In this document: positions 1-10,043 of the stretch, in pieces | Layout: the number at the start of each line of letters is the position of its first letter | Position numbering within the stretch: position 1 is the stretch's first letter | Source: Paraburkholderia silviterrae | GTDB lineage: Bacteria > Pseudomonadota > Gammaproteobacteria > Burkholderiales > Burkholderiaceae | NCBI RefSeq assembly: GCF_004353915.1 | Contig: NZ_SMRP01000028.1 | Location: 2,883 to 66,882 of the forward strand | Reading direction: 5' to 3' | DNA length: 64,000 nucleotides | Translations under genes and position numbers: made by a program | Notes under the pieces: model-generated | The model's database searches: none | Seen by the model: only the letters and a program-made list of their open reading frames with translations | What the model was told of the DNA's origin: nothing

Positions 1-1212
1 CTCGGCCATCAGGCGTGCATTCGGGTTATAGGCGCGCTGCACCGGCATCGCCCAGAGCGTGATCTCGAAGCCGCTCGACAAGCCCGCCTTCGCGAGCAGT
101 GCCTTCGCCTTCGCGGGGTCGTACGGGTTCGCCTTCAGGCTCTTGTCGTAGGACCATTGCGTCGGCGGCATCGGGTTGGTCGCCGCCTGGCCCGCGCCCT
201 GGTACACCGAGTCGATGATCGCCTTCTTGTTGATCGCCATGTCGAGCGCTTCGCGCACTTCGAGCTTGTCGAGCGGCTTGTGCTCGACGTTGTACGACAG
301 ATAGCCGAGGTTGAAGCCCGGCTGCGAGGGCATTGCGATGGTCGGCTCGGCTTTCAGCGGAGCGATATCCGCGGGGCGCGGATAGGTCATCACCTGGCAC
401 TCGTCGCGCTTGAGCTTCTGCACGCGCACGCTGGCGTCCGGCGTGATCGAGAAGATCAGCTTCGAGAGCTTCACCGCGCCCGGCTTCCAGTAATCAGGAT
501 TGCCATCGAAACGGATGGTCGCGTCCTTCGTGTAGCTCTTGAAGATGAAGGGACCCGTGCCGACCGGGTTCTGGTTGATGTCGGCGGCCTTGCCGGCCTT
601 CATCAACTGATCCGCGTATTCCGCCGACAAAATCGAGGCGAATTCCATCGCCATGTTCTGGATGAACGGCGCGTTCGGCTCGTTCAACGTGAACTTCACG
701 GTGTACGGATCGACCTTCTCGACCTTCGCGATCAGCTTGTCGAGGCCCATGTCGGTGAAGTACGGGAACGAGACCGGGTAGGCCTTGCGGAACGCGTTGT
801 TCGGATTGAGCATGCGGTCGAACGTAAACACGACGTCGTCCGCGTTGAATTCGCGCGTGGGCTTGAAGAACGACGTGGTCTGGAACTTCACGCCATGGCG
901 CAGGTGGAACGTGTAGGTCTTGCCGTCAGGGGAAACATCCCACGATTGCGCGAGACCCGGTTCGACCTTGGTGCCGCCGCGCTCGAACTCGACGAGGCGG
1001 TTGTAGACGGTGAACGTATTCGCGGTGAAGTCGGTGCCGGTCGTGTATTGGGCCGGGTCGAAGCCGGCGGGGCTGCCTTCCGAGCAGTAGACGAGCGTCT
1101 TGTTCGGGATGCTACCCGCGGCGTGCGCGAGGGAGGCGCCTCCAATCGATGCCGCTGCGAGCGCCACGAGAGACGTCAGTCGTGCAGCACGCAACAGTTT
1201 GTTTTCTTTCAT
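1..1212 (-). CDS. dppA: Peptide ABC transporter substrate-binding protein (family 5), 3' end outside window
   Basis: Periplasmic solute-binding protein of a dipeptide/oligopeptide ABC importer. The minus-strand frame is open from an ATG at 1212 to the window edge (404 codons), against about 535 for DppA. It starts with a signal peptide (MKENKLLRAARL, hydrophobic core, AHA-AGS cleavage site). Family 5 features follow: LVYCSEGSPAGFDPAQ near the mature N terminus, the SWDVSPDGKTYTFHLR block, and NPVGTGPF in the middle. The start is fixed by GGAGG five bases upstream of ATG. The C-terminal quarter and any dppBCDF genes lie beyond position 1. The family is certain; dipeptide specificity (Dpp rather than Opp or Sap) is inferred. 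Confidence 0.88.
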   Translation of the reverse strand, partial: MKENKLLRAARLTSLVALAAASIGGASLAHAAGSIPNKTLVYCSEGSPAGFDPAQYTTGTDFTANTFTVYNRLVEFERGGTKVEPGLAQSWDVSPDGKTYTFHLRHGVKFQTTSFFKPTREFNADDVVFTFDRMLNPNNAFRKAYPVSFPYFTDMGLDKLIAKVEKVDPYTVKFTLNEPNAPFIQNMAMEFASILSAEYADQLMKAGKAADINQNPVGTGPFIFKSYTKDATIRFDGNPDYWKPGAVKLSKLIFSITPDASVRVQKLKRDECQVMTYPRPADIAPLKAEPTIAMPSQPGFNLGYLSYNVEHKPLDKLEVREALDMAINKKAIIDSVYQGAGQAATNPMPPTQWSYDKSLKANPYDPAKAKALLAKAGLSSGFEITLWAMPVQRAYNPNARLMAE

Positions 1213-1662
1213 GTTTCCTCCAGTTCGGTGCCGACCTCGTGAGCCAGCGTAGCGCGATCTTACAAGAGCACTACCCGCGCTCACAAGCCAGCCAAAATGA
1301 CCTTTGCGAGCAGGAAATGCCTGGTTGACAGCCTTGCTGCGAGCGGCTGCCCGAGCCAATTCGCGCGGAATTGCCCGGATCGCCTCGGGTCTGCTGTCAG
1401 AACGTACGCCGATTGCGTTTTTGCTGCTTTTTCGTCGTTCTTCTGTCGCATTTCGCTCGCTTCACGGCGCGCCGATGCGCAAACGGTGCGCCAGCCGGCC
1501 GCAGCGTGCGCTCACCGGCAGTGGACCTTACCGCGCCGTTATGCCGTTTGCAGTTGCGCGGGCAAGCGGCGCCCGCCCGGCGCTTGCCCTGAGCCATCCT
1601 GGGGGGCGCCCGGCCGCTTCCCGCCACTCCCCGCCACTCCCGGCCTTCCCTCGGCGGCCATT
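1213..1662. other. Intergenic stretch, no gene recognised
   Basis: About 450 bases between the dppA-type start and the stop of the TPR gene, both minus strand. Open frames here are short and show no recognisable protein. The dppA promoter must lie within it, but no convincing -35/-10 pair stands out. A T-rich run lies around 1411-1450. Confidence 0.4.
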
Positions 1663-3870
1663 TCAGCCGTTCACCGGCTGCGCTCGCTCGCACCAGTCAC
1701 GCCACATGAGCCGGTAAGCGGCTTCCATATTGCGCGCAAACCGTGCGCCGTCCATCAGCGGCGAGGCCGCCATGCGCGCGCGCAAGCCCGCGCGCAGCGC
1801 GGCGAGGCGTGCCGGATCGCGCGCGAGCGACACCACGATCTCGACGTACGCGGCATCGGTGTGCGCAGCCAGCTCCGGCAGCCCCAGGTTGGCGAGCAGC
1901 GAGAGGCCGGCGCGGCTCGCCGCCGAGCGGCCCATGCGCGTGGGCACCGGCACGCCCATCCAGAACGCATCGAGGCTCGTGGTATGCCCGTTGTAGGGAA
2001 ACGTGTCGAGCGCGATGTCGATTTGCGCCCAGCTGCGCAGATAGTCCTCGCGCGGCTGAAAGCCCACGAAGCGCACGCGCGCCGCATCGACGCCATGCGC
2101 GCTCAGGCGCGCCACGAGCCGCTCGCGCGCGGCGCCGGGCGGCGCCATCAGTACGAGCCGAGCCGTGGGCAGCGCCGCGAACACGCCCGCCCAGAGCGCG
2201 AGCGTGGCATCGGTGAGCTTGCAGGGGTTGTTCAGGCAGCCGAACGTGAGGTGGCCGTCGTGTCCCGCGGCCAGCGCCGGCAGCCCGTTGACCTCGATCT
2301 CGGGCGCGAGCGCGTCGTAGCACCAGAAGGCGTCGGGCAGGCGCAGCGACCGCTCGGTGTACTGATCGTCCACTCCCGGCGCGCCGACGGGGTCGAGCCA
2401 CGGATCGGTGAGCCGCCAGCCGATTGCCGCGCTGCCCGTGGTGCCCGGGTAGGCGAGCCACGCCACCTGCACCGGCGCGGGCCGCCGCGCGAACACGAGA
2501 CGGCGTGCGCCGTCCATGTGCATGGTCAGGTCCACGAGAATGTCGATGCGGTCCTCGCGGATCTGCTGCGCGAGCCGCGCGTCGTCGAATTCGCGCACGT
2601 CGCGCCAGAGGTCGGCATGAGCGGCGAGGCGCGCCGTCACCTCGTCCGGCTTTGCCACGCTCGAATAGCAGACGATCTCGAACGCCGCATGATCGTGATG
2701 CTCGAACAGCGGCGTCGTGAACAGCATCTGGCAATGCGTGCGAAAGTCCGGCGAGACATAGCCGATACGCAAGCGCCGCGCCGCATCGGGCACCGTCGCG
2801 TGCGCCACCGGCTGCGCGAGCAGGGCCGCTTCGTGATGCGCGGACAGTTGCCCGGCGGCGGCACGGATGGCGTGGCCGTCGTCGGTCGCGAACATCAGCG
2901 CGTAGACGTAGTTGCTATGCGCGCCGATGCTGCCGGGCTCGCACGCGAGCGCTTCGCGATAGCACGCGAGCGCGGACTCGATGTCGCCCGCGTGCTTGTG
3001 CGCATTGCCCAGATTGCTCCAGGCGTTGGCGAAACGCGGCTTCAGTTCGAGGGCGCGCGTGAACGAGGCGCGCGCCGCGTCGATGCGTGAGAGGTCGACC
3101 AGCACGTTGCCCAGGTTATTCCACGCCGACGCGTTGTGCGGCGCGAGCGCGAGCGCGCGCTCCAGTGCCGCTTGCGCCTCGGCATGGCGGCCGCGCGCGC
3201 GCAGCAGGCAGCCGAGATTCGTGAGCACGTCGGCGGACTCCGGCGTGAGGGTGCGCGCATGTTCGAGCGCGGCCATTGCCTCATCCGTGCGCTGCAATGC
3301 GATCAGGACGTTCGCGAGATTGTTCCAGGCGTTCACTGACCCCGCGTCGAGCGCCACGGCTCGGCGCAGCGGCGCCTCTGCGCGCGCCGCGTCGCCGCTC
3401 GCGAGCAGCACGCTGCCATAGTTGTAGTGCGCACCCGCGTTGTCGGGCGTGAGCGTGAGCGCGCGCTCGAACGCCGCCAGCGCGCGCGTGAAGTCCCCTT
3501 GGGCGGAGTACAGGTTCGCGAGATTGTTTAACGCGATCGGAAAATCGGGATCGATGGCGAGCGAGCGCTCGAGTGCAGCGAAGGCGCCCTGCGCCTCGGT
3601 GGCCGCGTCATAGGTGAGGCTGAGGCTCACGAGGAAGTTGCGGTCTTCGCGCAGCGCGAGCGCACGCTCGAACAGCGCGCGCGCCGACAGCCGGTCGCGC
3701 GCCGTTTCGAGGATGCCGGCGAGATGCCATGCATCGGCATCCTGTGCATTGGCCGCGATGAGCCGTGCACAGCGTGCGCGCGCCTCCTCTAACGCGCCGG
3801 CACGCCAGGCGGCGACGGCATCGGCGAAGGTGCCGGCTTGCAGCGTGATCTCGGGATCGGAAGTCGTCAT
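1663..3870 (-). CDS. TPR protein with C-terminal SPINDLY/O-GlcNAc-transferase-like (GT41) domain
   Basis: 735 residues from the ATG at 3870. The N-terminal half (about residues 15-335) is a run of tetratricopeptide repeats with the NAWNNLANVL / NASAWNNLGNVL pattern. The C-terminal half is a GT41-type transferase, with RIGYVSPDFRTH, VAWLAYPGTTGS, FGCLNNPCKL and DTFPYNGHTTSLDAFWMGVP as landmarks. The family moves GlcNAc or a related sugar onto protein Ser/Thr. In Burkholderiaceae such proteins are candidates for flagellin or adhesin glycosylation; the target here is unknown. An upstream in-frame start at 3975 would add 35 residues, but neither start has a strong ribosome binding site. It is transcribed alone. 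Confidence 0.85.
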   Translation of the reverse strand: MTTSDPEITLQAGTFADAVAAWRAGALEEARARCARLIAANAQDADAWHLAGILETARDRLSARALFERALALREDRNFLVSLSLTYDAATEAQGAFAALERSLAIDPDFPIALNNLANLYSAQGDFTRALAAFERALTLTPDNAGAHYNYGSVLLASGDAARAEAPLRRAVALDAGSVNAWNNLANVLIALQRTDEAMAALEHARTLTPESADVLTNLGCLLRARGRHAEAQAALERALALAPHNASAWNNLGNVLVDLSRIDAARASFTRALELKPRFANAWSNLGNAHKHAGDIESALACYREALACEPGSIGAHSNYVYALMFATDDGHAIRAAAGQLSAHHEAALLAQPVAHATVPDAARRLRIGYVSPDFRTHCQMLFTTPLFEHHDHAAFEIVCYSSVAKPDEVTARLAAHADLWRDVREFDDARLAQQIREDRIDILVDLTMHMDGARRLVFARRPAPVQVAWLAYPGTTGSAAIGWRLTDPWLDPVGAPGVDDQYTERSLRLPDAFWCYDALAPEIEVNGLPALAAGHDGHLTFGCLNNPCKLTDATLALWAGVFAALPTARLVLMAPPGAARERLVARLSAHGVDAARVRFVGFQPREDYLRSWAQIDIALDTFPYNGHTTSLDAFWMGVPVPTRMGRSAASRAGLSLLANLGLPELAAHTDAAYVEIVVSLARDPARLAALRAGLRARMAASPLMDGARFARNMEAAYRLMWRDWCERAQPVNG

Positions 3871-4005
3871 GCGCAGGGGTTGCTGCGGGTTGCCGCGCAC
3901 GACGTGTGTCATTGCGCGACTACGCGGATAAAAACCCTCGATTATCAGCAGCGTCCCGTCTGCGTTTCTTGACATAGGTCACAAGCCCAAGCCGCAAAGG
4001 CCGCG

Positions 4006-4050
4006 CAAATAAAAACCGCGCGGCCCCTTGTGAAGGGTGCCGCGCGGTTT
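4006..4050 (-). terminator. Rho-independent terminator downstream of metF
   Basis: Perfect 12-bp inverted repeat AAACCGCGCGGC (4013-4024) / GCCGCGCGGTTT (4039-4050), followed on the minus strand by a T-rich tail (TTTTTATTT). It lies just past the metF stop and closes the ahcY-metF operon. Confidence 0.85.
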
Positions 4051-4104
4051 GCATGGCGCCGCGCGTGTGGCGGCTGGCTTGGGACTCAAGCGTTGCTCAG
4101 GCGC

Positions 4105-4935
4105 TCACAAATCGAGCCGCTCGCAAATCGCCTTGGTCGCGCCCGCCGCGTTGAGCGTGTAGAAGTGCAGGCCCGGCGCGCCGTTCTCGATGAGGCGGCG
4201 GCACAGGTCCGTCACCACGTCGAGGCCGAATGCGCGGATCGACTCGCGGTCGTCGCCGAAGCTTTCCAGGCGCTTGGCGATCCAGCGCGGCACTTCGGCG
4301 CCGCACATCTCCGAGAAGCGCATGAGCTGCGTGTAGTTCGTGATCGGCATGATGCCGGGCACGATGGGCACGTCCACGCCCAGCTTCCTCGCGTCTTCGA
4401 TGAAGCGGAAGTACGCGTCGCCGTTGAAGAAGTACTGCGTGATGGCCGAGTTCGCACCGGCCTTCACCTTCTTCGCGAACGCTTCGAGGTCGTGGCGCGG
4501 CGAGCGCGCCTGCGGGTGGTACTCGGGATAGCCGGCCACTTCGATATGGAACGCGTCGCCGGTTTCCTCGCGGATGAACGCGACGAGCTCCGACGCATAG
4601 CGCAGCTCGCCCACTGCGCCCATGCCCGAAGGCAGGTCGCCGCGCAGCGCCACGATATGGCGGATGCCGTGCGAGCGGTACTGGCGCAGGATCTCGCGCA
4701 GGCTCTCCTTGGATGAGCCGATGCACGAGAGGTGCGGCGCCGCGTCGACGCCTTCCTTGGCGATGTCGACGATGGTGTCGAGCGTGCCTTGCTGCGTCGA
4801 GCCGCCCGCGCCGAAGGTCACCGAAACGAAACGCGGCTTGAGCGTGAGCAACTGCGCGCGCGTGGCACGCAGCTTCTCGACGCCGTCCGGGGTCTTCGGC
4901 GGGAAGAATTCGAATGAGAGTTCGATCGGTTTCAT
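4105..4935 (-). CDS. metF: Methylenetetrahydrofolate reductase
   Basis: Reduces 5,10-methylene-THF to 5-methyl-THF with an FAD cofactor, feeding methionine synthesis. 276 residues, the normal bacterial MetF length. It opens with MKPIELSFEFFPPKTPDG (the FEFFPPK family signature), followed by VSVTFGAGGS, the LRGDLP segment and PGIMPI. The frame stays open further upstream, but homology begins at the ATG at 4935, so that start was chosen; its ribosome binding site is weak. It is the last gene of the SAH-riboswitch operon (ahcY, small membrane protein, metF), so methyl-group supply and SAH removal are co-regulated. Confidence 0.96.
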   Translation of the reverse strand: MKPIELSFEFFPPKTPDGVEKLRATRAQLLTLKPRFVSVTFGAGGSTQQGTLDTIVDIAKEGVDAAPHLSCIGSSKESLREILRQYRSHGIRHIVALRGDLPSGMGAVGELRYASELVAFIREETGDAFHIEVAGYPEYHPQARSPRHDLEAFAKKVKAGANSAITQYFFNGDAYFRFIEDARKLGVDVPIVPGIMPITNYTQLMRFSEMCGAEVPRWIAKRLESFGDDRESIRAFGLDVVTDLCRRLIENGAPGLHFYTLNAAGATKAICERLDL

Positions 4936-4988
4936 GATCGCTTTCGTAATAAGCCGGCCGAAGCTTGGCGCTTCGGCCAGGACAGGCG

Positions 4989-5342
4989 TCAGCCGAGGCT
5001 GCGGTTGCCGAAGATCAGCGCCGAGAGCAGCCAGGAGACGATGCTGTAGAGGATCGAGCCGAAGAACGCCGACCAGAAGCCCGACACCTCGAAACCCTTG
5101 AGCAGCGAAGCCGCCAGCCAGAAGCACAGCGCGTTCACCACGAGAATGAACAGGCCGAGCGTGAGGATGGTCACGGGCAGCGTGAACAGGATGAGCACCG
5201 GGCGCAAGACGGCGTTGATGAGCCCGAGCACGAGCGCGACGATCAGTGCGGTGCCGAAGCTGCGCACGTGGATCGACGGAACGAGCCAGGTGATGATCAG
5301 GAGCGCGAGCGCATTGATCAGCCAGGTCAGCAGCACGGTCAT
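4989..5342 (-). CDS. Small membrane protein, phage holin 4_2 superfamily (YvlD-like)
   Basis: 117 residues with four hydrophobic helices covering nearly the whole chain (MTVLLTWLINALALLIITW; ALIVALVLGLINAVLRPVLIL; ILTLGLFILVVNALCFWL; FFGSILYSIVSWLLSALI). The pattern is that of the phage_holin_4_2 (YvlD/DUF360) family, which despite its name is usually chromosomal and not lytic. Start chosen at the ATG preceded by AAGGAG at 8 bases. It sits between ahcY and metF, a position this gene often holds in Burkholderiaceae. Its role in the methyl cycle, if any, is unknown. Confidence 0.85.
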   Translation of the reverse strand: MTVLLTWLINALALLIITWLVPSIHVRSFGTALIVALVLGLINAVLRPVLILFTLPVTILTLGLFILVVNALCFWLAASLLKGFEVSGFWSAFFGSILYSIVSWLLSALIFGNRSLG

Positions 5343-5494
5343 GGAAACTCCTTTTGCGTCGTTGTGATGTGTGCGGCCCGTGCGCGGCCGCAAGCGGCGC
5401 GGCGCACGGGCGTGATCACAGCATCGGCCTGGTCGCTTAAACGCGGCTTAAAAATGAGGGCCGCGTTGTGTCGCGTTATGCAGCGTTGTATCTG

Positions 5495-6913
<1,419 letters not shown>

Positions 6914-6946
6914 CACGCCCTCCTTTCTAAAAGTGACTAGAAATAA

Positions 6947-7052
6947 GACGTGAGCGCCGTTTCAGTGCGGTCGATTCAGGGAATTCAACCGGATTGAGCA
7001 CCTTCGAGCCTGGCGGATCACAGAAAATCCGTCGCAACGCTCCTCGAAGACG
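6947..7052 (-). promoter_or_regulatory. SAH riboswitch in the ahcY leader
   Basis: Reading the minus strand, the leader contains CGAGGAGCGTTGCGACGG, a variable loop, GCCAGGCTCG pairing back to CGAG, and the distal AACGGCGCTCACG that closes the pseudoknot. This order and these strings are the conserved core of the SAH riboswitch, which switches on ahcY operons when SAH accumulates. The element ends about 33 bases before the ahcY start. Confidence 0.93.
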
Positions 7053-7059
7053 AGGCGTG

Positions 7060-7065
7060 ATTGTA
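7060..7065 (-). promoter_or_regulatory. Probable -10 box of the ahcY operon
   Basis: TACAAT on the minus strand, about 8 bases before the SAH riboswitch core. No good -35 hexamer lies at 17 bases, so this is a tentative call. Confidence 0.45.
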
Positions 7066-7125
7066 GCAAAACGAGATGGCGGCCGCGCGGCGCAGATGCA
7101 CTCGCGCGGCGCGGCGCCTGCGGAT

Positions 7126-7896
7126 TCAGTGATCCGGCTGCGCCAGGTCGAGGGCGCGCACCTGCTTCACGCTCGCGATCGCGGCGTCGAGAAAGGCCTG
7201 CGAGCAGCGCACCGTTTCGGCCGTCGTAGCCGGGTCCGCTTCGACGAAGCCCATCTGGATGTTCAAAAAGCGCTCCGCATGAATGCCCGCGTGGTAGTGC
7301 ATGCGCACCTGCTTGCCGCTGGTGAAGCGGCGCTGCCCGAAGATCTCGCGCAGCGTCCACGAGAGCGCGCCGTCCTCGCCGCCGTGGCGGCGGAAGAAGT
7401 CGTCCATCGGAAAACCGCCCAGCGCGAGAAAGGCGCTGCGGCGGATCACGAGGCTGCTCGGCACCGTGTTGCTGAGCACGGCGGCGTACTTCTCGAAATC
7501 GGGATGCTTCGTCAGCCGCTCGGGAAACCCCACGTAGTCGACGTCGAGGCGGATCGCCGCTTCGTGCGGGTGCTGCTCCATGTGCTCATGGGCGGCGGCG
7601 AGCGCGCCGGGCAGGTATTCGTCGTCGGCGTCGAGGAAGGCGAGAAGCGGGGTTGGCGCGTGCAGCGCCGCCCAGTTGCGCGCGCGAGCCGCGCCGCCGT
7701 TGCTCACCATCTGCAGGAGCCGTACGCGCGAATCGCGCATGGCATGGCCACGGGTGATGGACGCGGAGGCGTCGGACGAGCCGTCATCGACGACAAAGAT
7801 ATGTGTGGCGTCGCGCTGCGCGAGGCAGCTCTCCAGCGCGCGCGCAAGCGTGGCGGCACCGTTGAAACACGGGATGATGATCGAAATGGGGGACAT
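7126..7896 (-). CDS. Family 2 glycosyltransferase
   Basis: 256 residues with a GT-A fold. The start MSPISIIIPCFNGAATLARA is the nucleotide-sugar binding strand, VVDDGSSDAS follows, and LLAFLDADDEYLP carries the DxD metal-binding motif near residue 87. It likely transfers a sugar from a nucleotide sugar to an envelope or secreted acceptor; donor and acceptor are not visible. Start placed where homology begins; an upstream ATG at 7962 would add 22 residues without similarity. It stands alone between ahcY and lrgB. Confidence 0.82.
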   Translation of the reverse strand: MSPISIIIPCFNGAATLARALESCLAQRDATHIFVVDDGSSDASASITRGHAMRDSRVRLLQMVSNGGAARARNWAALHAPTPLLAFLDADDEYLPGALAAAHEHMEQHPHEAAIRLDVDYVGFPERLTKHPDFEKYAAVLSNTVPSSLVIRRSAFLALGGFPMDDFFRRHGGEDGALSWTLREIFGQRRFTSGKQVRMHYHAGIHAERFLNIQMGFVEADPATTAETVRCSQAFLDAAIASVKQVRALDLAQPDH

Positions 7897-8018
7897 GAAA
7901 GACAGCGGCAATGAACCGCATGATCCGCGGCAACAGGCTGGATCATAGGCGTGTCGCGACATCGTGAAATGCTGCGTGGCCGCGACGCAACGGCACACCC
8001 TGGCGGGCGGCCGCCCCC

Positions 8019-8741
8019 TTATATCGGCAGGAAGCCGAGTGCCGGCGCGAGCAGCACCATCACCACGCCCGCGATCATCATCGTGAGGCTCGCGACCACG
8101 CCTTCCTCGCTGCCGAGCTCGCGCGCCTTCGCGGTGCCTACGCCGTGCGCCGCCGCGCCGAACAGCGCGCCGCGCGCAAGCCGCGTGCGCAGCGGCACCA
8201 CGCCGAGCACCAGTTCGCCGAACAGCATGCCGCACACGCCCGTGGCGATCACGAAGAGCGCCGTGAGGTCGCGCGGCGCGTGAATCTTGTCGGAGACCGC
8301 GAGCGCGAACGGCGTGGAGACCGAGCGCGTCATCAGGCTGCGCTGCAGCTCAGGCGACAGATGCAGCAGCTTGGCGAGAACGAGCGAGCCGCCCACGGCC
8401 ACCACGATGCCCACCGTCACGCCGACTGCAAGCGAGATCCAGTGACGCTTGAGCAGCTCGCGGTATTCGTAGATCGGCACGGCGAATGCAACCGTAGCCG
8501 GGCCGAGCAGCCACATGAGCCAGCGTGTGTCCTGAAAGTAGACCGGATACGGAATGTGCAGCAGGAGCACGACCGCGCCAAGTACCGCAGGCACCGCGAC
8601 GAGCGGCGTGAGCCACGGCGAGCGAAAGCGCGCGTAGAGCGCCTTCGAGGCGAAATAGAGCGCGACCGTGAGGACGAAGCAGCCGGCGGCGATCAGCCGC
8701 GAGGCGTCGTCGGCGAACAGGGAGGCGTAGAACGTGTTCAT
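8019..8741 (-). CDS. lrgB: LrgB/CidB family membrane protein
   Basis: 240 residues, about seven membrane helices. The C-terminal block ARGALFGAAAHGVGTAKARELGSEEG is the LrgB-family signature. LrgB works with LrgA in control of murein hydrolase activity, programmed lysis or export of overflow metabolites; recent work on homologues favours transport. It follows lrgA by 20 bases in the same operon. ATG at 8741 preceded by a GGGG-type ribosome binding site. Confidence 0.9.
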   Translation of the reverse strand: MNTFYASLFADDASRLIAAGCFVLTVALYFASKALYARFRSPWLTPLVAVPAVLGAVVLLLHIPYPVYFQDTRWLMWLLGPATVAFAVPIYEYRELLKRHWISLAVGVTVGIVVAVGGSLVLAKLLHLSPELQRSLMTRSVSTPFALAVSDKIHAPRDLTALFVIATGVCGMLFGELVLGVVPLRTRLARGALFGAAAHGVGTAKARELGSEEGVVASLTMMIAGVVMVLLAPALGFLPI

Positions 8742-8761
8742 GATTGACCCCGGCGTGACGC

Positions 8762-9214
8762 TCAGGCCCGCGCCATGTGGCGCGAGTGGCGCACGCGGCG
8801 CAGCGCGAGACGGCGCTCGAGGCGGGCGGCCTGCTCCACGGCGAACGCCACGGCCACCATCACCATCAGCGTGCCGCCGGCCACCACGAGCGCGAGGCGC
8901 CAGCCGTCGGCGCGAAAGAGACCGCCGTATTGCACCGCCGCCACGGCGGCCGGGATGAAGAACAGCAGCATGTCGGAGAGCAGCCAGTCCGCGCCCGCCT
9001 TCACCCAGCGCGGCGTCACGCCGCCGCAAAACAGCAGCACCAGCAGCAGCACGAGTCCCACCACGCCGCCCGGCACGGGCAGATGCGTGGTGCGCACGAG
9101 CGCGTCAGCGGCGAACCAGACCCCGGCGAGCAGCGCGGACTGCGCCGCAATCCGGCCAACGCGCACCAGCCCACCCGTTTGCGGGGTCCTTGCGGAGGTA
9201 GTCGGAGAAGTCAT
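8762..9214 (-). CDS. lrgA: LrgA/CidA family holin-like membrane protein
   Basis: 150 residues with four membrane helices. LPVPGGVVGLVLLLVLL is the LrgA/CidA core, followed by a second conserved segment with WLLSDMLLFFIPAAVAAVQY. It is the partner of lrgB. The upstream region holds a 27-bp operator-like palindrome and, beyond it, a truncated copy of the divergent LysR gene, so the intact regulator is now about 9 kb away. Confidence 0.9.
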   Translation of the reverse strand: MTSPTTSARTPQTGGLVRVGRIAAQSALLAGVWFAADALVRTTHLPVPGGVVGLVLLLVLLFCGGVTPRWVKAGADWLLSDMLLFFIPAAVAAVQYGGLFRADGWRLALVVAGGTLMVMVAVAFAVEQAARLERRLALRRVRHSRHMARA

Positions 9215-9291
9215 GGCAAACCCTAAGTGACAGTGGAATGGAAGTCAGTATAGGGTGCGGCGCAGCATAAATAAAATGACTTAGGCTTATC

Positions 9292-9318
9292 GATTGCATT
9301 CCATAATGGAATGCAATC
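9292..9318. promoter_or_regulatory. Perfect palindromic operator between lrgA and the truncated lysR
   Basis: GATTGCATTCCA-TAA-TGGAATGCAATC: two perfect 12-bp arms with a 3-bp spacer, containing LysR-type T-N11-A spacing. It lies 78 bases before lrgA and 24 before the lysR fragment, the expected place for the regulator of a divergent pair. That the LysR protein at 18333 binds here is inferred. Confidence 0.7.
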
Positions 9319-9324
9319 ACCGGC

Positions 9325-9386
9325 AGACAGGAGACACAACTGTGGAATTGCGCGCCCTTCGCTATTTCATCGAGGTGGTGCGGCAG
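9325..9386 (+). repeat. Left copy of the 62-bp direct repeat bounding the island
   Basis: Matches 18316-18377 at 61 of 62 positions (T9341 against C18332). It holds the lysR ribosome binding site (ACAGGAGACACAAC), its GTG start and the first 15 codons. Sequence diverges on both sides. Everything between the two copies is the inserted island. Confidence 0.93.
9342..9386 (+). pseudogene. Truncated 5' end of the divergent LysR regulator
   Basis: GTG followed by codons for ELRALRYFIEVVRQ, identical to the start of the intact LysR gene at 18333. After codon 15 the sequence switches to unrelated island DNA and the frame ends at 9443. This copy keeps the native upstream region and operator, which shows that lysR originally sat here, divergent from lrgA. 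Confidence 0.9.
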
Positions 9387-9598
9387 CCAGAATCACACGT
9401 GATGGGACGGCACACGCTTGACCCATGTACCTGGCGTGTTTGATTTCGTCGCCCGGCAGGTACAAGGTTGCCACGATCGAGGCACGAGGTAAGCGCTATC
9501 GCTCCAGCACCTAAGCTCGGCACGGCGTCTGAGCCTGCGCCGGGCGTGAGTATGACGCGCCCACCTCTGTGACCATAATCCCAAAGGCAGCGACGCAT
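9387..9598. other. Left end of the island, no gene recognised
   Basis: 212 bases between the left repeat and the GNAT stop. No Tn3-type terminal inverted repeat was found here to match the one at the right end, and no clear terminator for the operon. Short open frames look random. Confidence 0.4.
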
Positions 9599-10039
9599 TC
9601 ACGCTGAGTAGATGTTCGGTCTATAAAGTTCCATATATCGCTCCGGGTGGCTGATGTTAGTGAACCCATGACGTTTATAGACGCCGTGTGCATTCGATGT
9701 GACCAGGACGATCCGGCGTAGCCCCTTGAGCAGGTCAGAGCCAAAGATGTGGTCCAATAGCGCGTGGGCATATCCGCGAGTCTGGAACTCTGGTAGCACA
9801 AATACGTCGCACAGGTACGCGAAAGTCGCCATATCTGTTACAACGCGGGCGAACGCAACTTGACGCTGGCCTAGATATCCACCAAAACACAAAGATCGCT
9901 CAATGGCTCGTTCTACAGTTTCCCGCCCTATACCCTTCGACCAGGCAGCATGTTTGTGTAGAAAATCGTAAACGACATCGATATCCAATTCAGAGTTGTC
10001 GCTTGAGATACGCAGTACGTTTGTCAGCATTCGATTCAA
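9599..10039 (-). CDS. GNAT family N-acetyltransferase
   Basis: 146 residues. The central segment YLCDVFVLPEFQTRGYAHALL carries the acetyl-CoA binding motif A (QTRGYA for Q/RxxGxG/A), and VYKRHGF near the end is the usual motif B. It is the last gene of the island operon, four bases after the EamA stop. As the terminal gene next to an exporter it may acetylate the pathway product or a toxic intermediate (self-protection) or be a tailoring enzyme. That role is inferred from position only. Confidence 0.83.
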   Translation of the reverse strand: MNRMLTNVLRISSDNSELDIDVVYDFLHKHAAWSKGIGRETVERAIERSLCFGGYLGQRQVAFARVVTDMATFAYLCDVFVLPEFQTRGYAHALLDHIFGSDLLKGLRRIVLVTSNAHGVYKRHGFTNISHPERYMELYRPNIYSA

Positions 10040-10043
10040 TCCT

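Noticed and set aside
1297..3090. 597-codon plus-strand open frame opposite the TPR glycosyltransferase
   Set aside because: Shadow frame; the opposite strand shows clear TPR and GT41 motifs.
4989..5342. Holin-family protein as a sign of a prophage
   Set aside because: The YvlD-type phage_holin_4_2 family is chromosomal; neighbours are ahcY and metF and no other phage genes are present.
6947..7052. ahcY leader as a SAM riboswitch
   Set aside because: The conserved strings (GAGGAGCGTTGC, CCAGGCTCG, AACGGCGCTCACG) are those of the SAH class, which also fits the ahcY gene.
9362..9598. Short minus-strand ORFs at the left end of the island
   Set aside because: They run across the repeat junction and have no ribosome binding site or recognisable sequence.
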